Assembly: GCA_910588855.1 (NCBI GenBank)
Contig: CAJUSR010000054.1
Location: forward strand, 1-7,395
Reading direction: 5' to 3'
Source: an uncultured Kineothrix sp.
GTDB taxonomy: Bacteria > Bacillota > Clostridia > Lachnospirales > Lachnospiraceae
DNA: 7,395 nucleotides
The position numbers and the translations under genes are program-made. The notes under the pieces were generated by a model, which worked only from the letters and a program-made list of their open reading frames with translations, had not been told where the DNA came from and ran no database searches. Of the stretch, positions 5,848 through 7,395 are shown piece by piece (positions within the stretch are counted from its first letter, which is position 1; each line of letters opens with the position of its first letter).

Positions 5848-7389
5848 TTATACCGCCCCCTTTTCGCGAAGGGGCTCCTTTGGCACTGCCGCCCCTTCCT
5901 TCCACATATCGCAGAGGGCGTATACTCTGGCTAACCTATCCTGATAGAGAAAAGAAAGTTCTATGCATTTCCCTTCGTATACCCATATTCTTTCAAAAAG
6001 GGAACAGACCAGGCTTCGTGGGATTTCCCCTCCCCGATGCGGCGCCCATCTTTTTATCTCTTTCCATTTAGCAAGCCATTGCCTCGCTTCCGCGGCAGCT
6101 TCTCCTACCCTCCCCGCCCGGTCCTTCCGTTCCCGGATTTGCCTCCTTAGTTCCTCACACCGCCCGGCATAAAATGCTTTCATTTCCCTGTACTCTTCCT
6201 CTGAAAGTATCCCCTCCATCCAGTCCCCATAAAGCCCGGAAAGCATATCCCCATTTTCCACAAGCTCTTTTTCCAGCTCCGGCAAACGGCTGTCCAAAAA
6301 AGATACCGTTCCTACCCTTTCTATGGCACCTTCCGCCGCTTTCCAAATTTCCTCCCCATCTGCCACCATCCCAACCTGCACATTTACCGCCTCAGTCACC
6401 AGGGCAAGCAGCTCCTCCTCTTTGATGCTGTGCCTTGTACAGTTTTTTTCTATATTATATGTTTTACAGATATAAAAAACCGTCTGCTTCCCCTTATAGA
6501 CCGTTTTCCGCCGTATCATCGGTCTGCCGCAGTCGGAACAGAAAAGGATGCCGCTGAAAAGATAAGCCCTATCCCGGTCCGGCATTATCCTTGTATCCTT
6601 TTTCAGTAATCCCTGCATAATCTCGAACTGTTTCTCCCCTATCAGAACCAAATCCTCCTGCATAAACCGGCTCTGTTCCGATTCCGGCTTTGCCACCATC
6701 TTTTTCATCTTATGGTTAATGCGCCTCTGCTTCCCCTGCACCACCAGCCCTTTGCATAAAGGGTTGGAAAGTATCCTCCCTACCGCTGCCGCACTCCAGC
6801 CTGAAGTAAGGTTTTTCTGGAATCCGCTCTTATAATGGATACCAAGGCTCCTCTTATAATCCGCCGGGGCCAGTACCCCCAAGGCGTTCAGCCTTTCCGC
6901 AATCCGTCGGTTGCTCATGCCCTCCAGCTTCCACCAGAAAATACGCTTCACATTTTCCCCTGCCACCGGGTCAATCCTTATCCTGTTATGGTTGTCACCG
7001 TCCTTAAGGAAGCCATAAGAAACATATGCCCCCGTATACTCCCCATTTCCCCGCTTGCTCTCCAGATGGCTCTTTATTTTCACCGAAAGGTCGGCGCTAT
7101 AAGCATCATTGACAAAATTCTTTACCGGAACGACAATGTTTTTCTCCGTCCGCCCTGCGGTCAGAGAATCATAATGGTCGGTAACTGCAATAAACCGCAC
7201 TCCTGCCGCCGGGAATATCTTCTGCAAATACCTCCCTGCCTCTATATACTCCCTGCCAAAACGGGAAAGATCCTTCACAATAATGAGATTAATCTTTCCC
7301 GCTTCCATATCGCTTATCATCTCCTGAAAGGAAGGGCGGAGGAAAGCTGACGTTAGATAACGATACTTTTGAAAACACTGGAAAATCAA
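5848..7389 (-). CDS. Large serine recombinase R1, N-terminally incomplete
   Basis: This ORF of 513 residues remains open to the window edge. LSR homology begins at about F16: FLRPSFQEMISDMEAGKINL, then VKDLSRFGREYIEAG (38-52), VRFIAVTDHYDS, the recombinase domain (AYVSYGF 121-127, VGRILSNPLCKGLV), a complete zinc ribbon (C284, C287, C308, C317), and the C-terminal IWVYEGKCIELSFLYQDRLARVY. The first 15 residues (MIFQCFQKYRYLTSA) do not resemble an LSR, and the YxRxS nucleophile region and DDGxSGT motif are not in the window. It may therefore be 5'-truncated or rearranged, or its catalytic part may be shifted out of frame beyond 7395. As it stands it would be catalytically dead but could still bind DNA. 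The TTG at 7389 is not a convincing start. The gene is coupled to R2. Confidence 0.88.
   Translation of the reverse strand: MIFQCFQKYRYLTSAFLRPSFQEMISDMEAGKINLIIVKDLSRFGREYIEAGRYLQKIFPAAGVRFIAVTDHYDSLTAGRTEKNIVVPVKNFVNDAYSADLSVKIKSHLESKRGNGEYTGAYVSYGFLKDGDNHNRIRIDPVAGENVKRIFWWKLEGMSNRRIAERLNALGVLAPADYKRSLGIHYKSGFQKNLTSGWSAAAVGRILSNPLCKGLVVQGKQRRINHKMKKMVAKPESEQSRFMQEDLVLIGEKQFEIMQGLLKKDTRIMPDRDRAYLFSGILFCSDCGRPMIRRKTVYKGKQTVFYICKTYNIEKNCTRHSIKEEELLALVTEAVNVQVGMVADGEEIWKAAEGAIERVGTVSFLDSRLPELEKELVENGDMLSGLYGDWMEGILSEEEYREMKAFYAGRCEELRRQIRERKDRAGRVGEAAAEARQWLAKWKEIKRWAPHRGGEIPRSLVCSLFERIWVYEGKCIELSFLYQDRLARVYALCDMWKEGAAVPKEPLREKGAV
7351..7362. repeat. Near-palindrome at the R1 homology break
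   Basis: CGTTAGATAACG pairs CGTTA with TAACG around two bases. It lies within about 10 nt of the point where R1 stops resembling other serine recombinases. It may mark a recombination or insertion junction, but a 12-bp near-palindrome can occur by chance. Confidence 0.4.
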
Positions 7390-7395
7390 GGTTTT

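Noticed and set aside
7340..7395. Alternative minus frame reading LSNVSF just before LRPSF in R1
   Set aside because: It faintly resembles the SGVxF part of LSRs, but the residues before it lack the DDG motif, so a simple frameshift is not convincing.
1..7395. CRISPR array, tRNA or rRNA gene
   Set aside because: I saw no regularly spaced repeats and recognised no tRNA or rRNA sequence on either strand.

Overview
The window looks like accessory DNA from a low-to-moderate-GC Firmicute, most likely a Clostridia/Lachnospiraceae-type gut bacterium. This is inferred from the clostridial style of the large serine recombinases, the polysaccharide deacetylase fragment, the AG-rich ribosome binding sites and the GTG starts; no rRNA or other marker gene is present. 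Every convincing gene is on the minus strand, so the natural reading direction is from position 7395 down to 1.

Right side (about 2140-7395): three large serine recombinases (LSRs) in tandem. The first (5848-7389) has a good domain layout but lacks the catalytic N-terminal part within the window. The second (4098-5846) starts one base after the first one's stop and has all the expected catalytic and zinc-ribbon residues. The third (2140-3711) keeps its catalytic motifs but has a degenerate zinc ribbon. Between the second and third lies about 390 bp of unusual leader DNA: a candidate promoter, two short related GTG-start ORFs, three consecutive inverted repeats, and a ribosome-binding-site/GTG module present three times, the last copy being the probable start of the third recombinase. 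This leader is the least ordinary part of the window.

Middle (about 1487-2120): a two-gene module encoding a DUF4258 protein and a short YgiT-type zinc-finger protein, arranged like a toxin-antitoxin pair of the MqsR/MqsA kind. It has its own extended -10 promoter, overlapped upstream by a 16-bp-arm inverted repeat.

Left side (1-1509): the 3' part of a polysaccharide deacetylase gene lacking its first catalytic motif and beginning exactly at the end of the zinc-finger gene (a probable insertion or recombination scar); a hairpin; a 141-residue acidic protein of unknown function; a clear rho-independent terminator; and about 300 bp without a credible gene.

Overall this resembles one end of an integrative element, where recombinases and a toxin-antitoxin module sit against a broken gene. 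Neither element end can be proved from this window. R2 and R3 could act together or on separate sites; the truncated first recombinase could only bind DNA or regulate, unless its missing part lies beyond position 7395.
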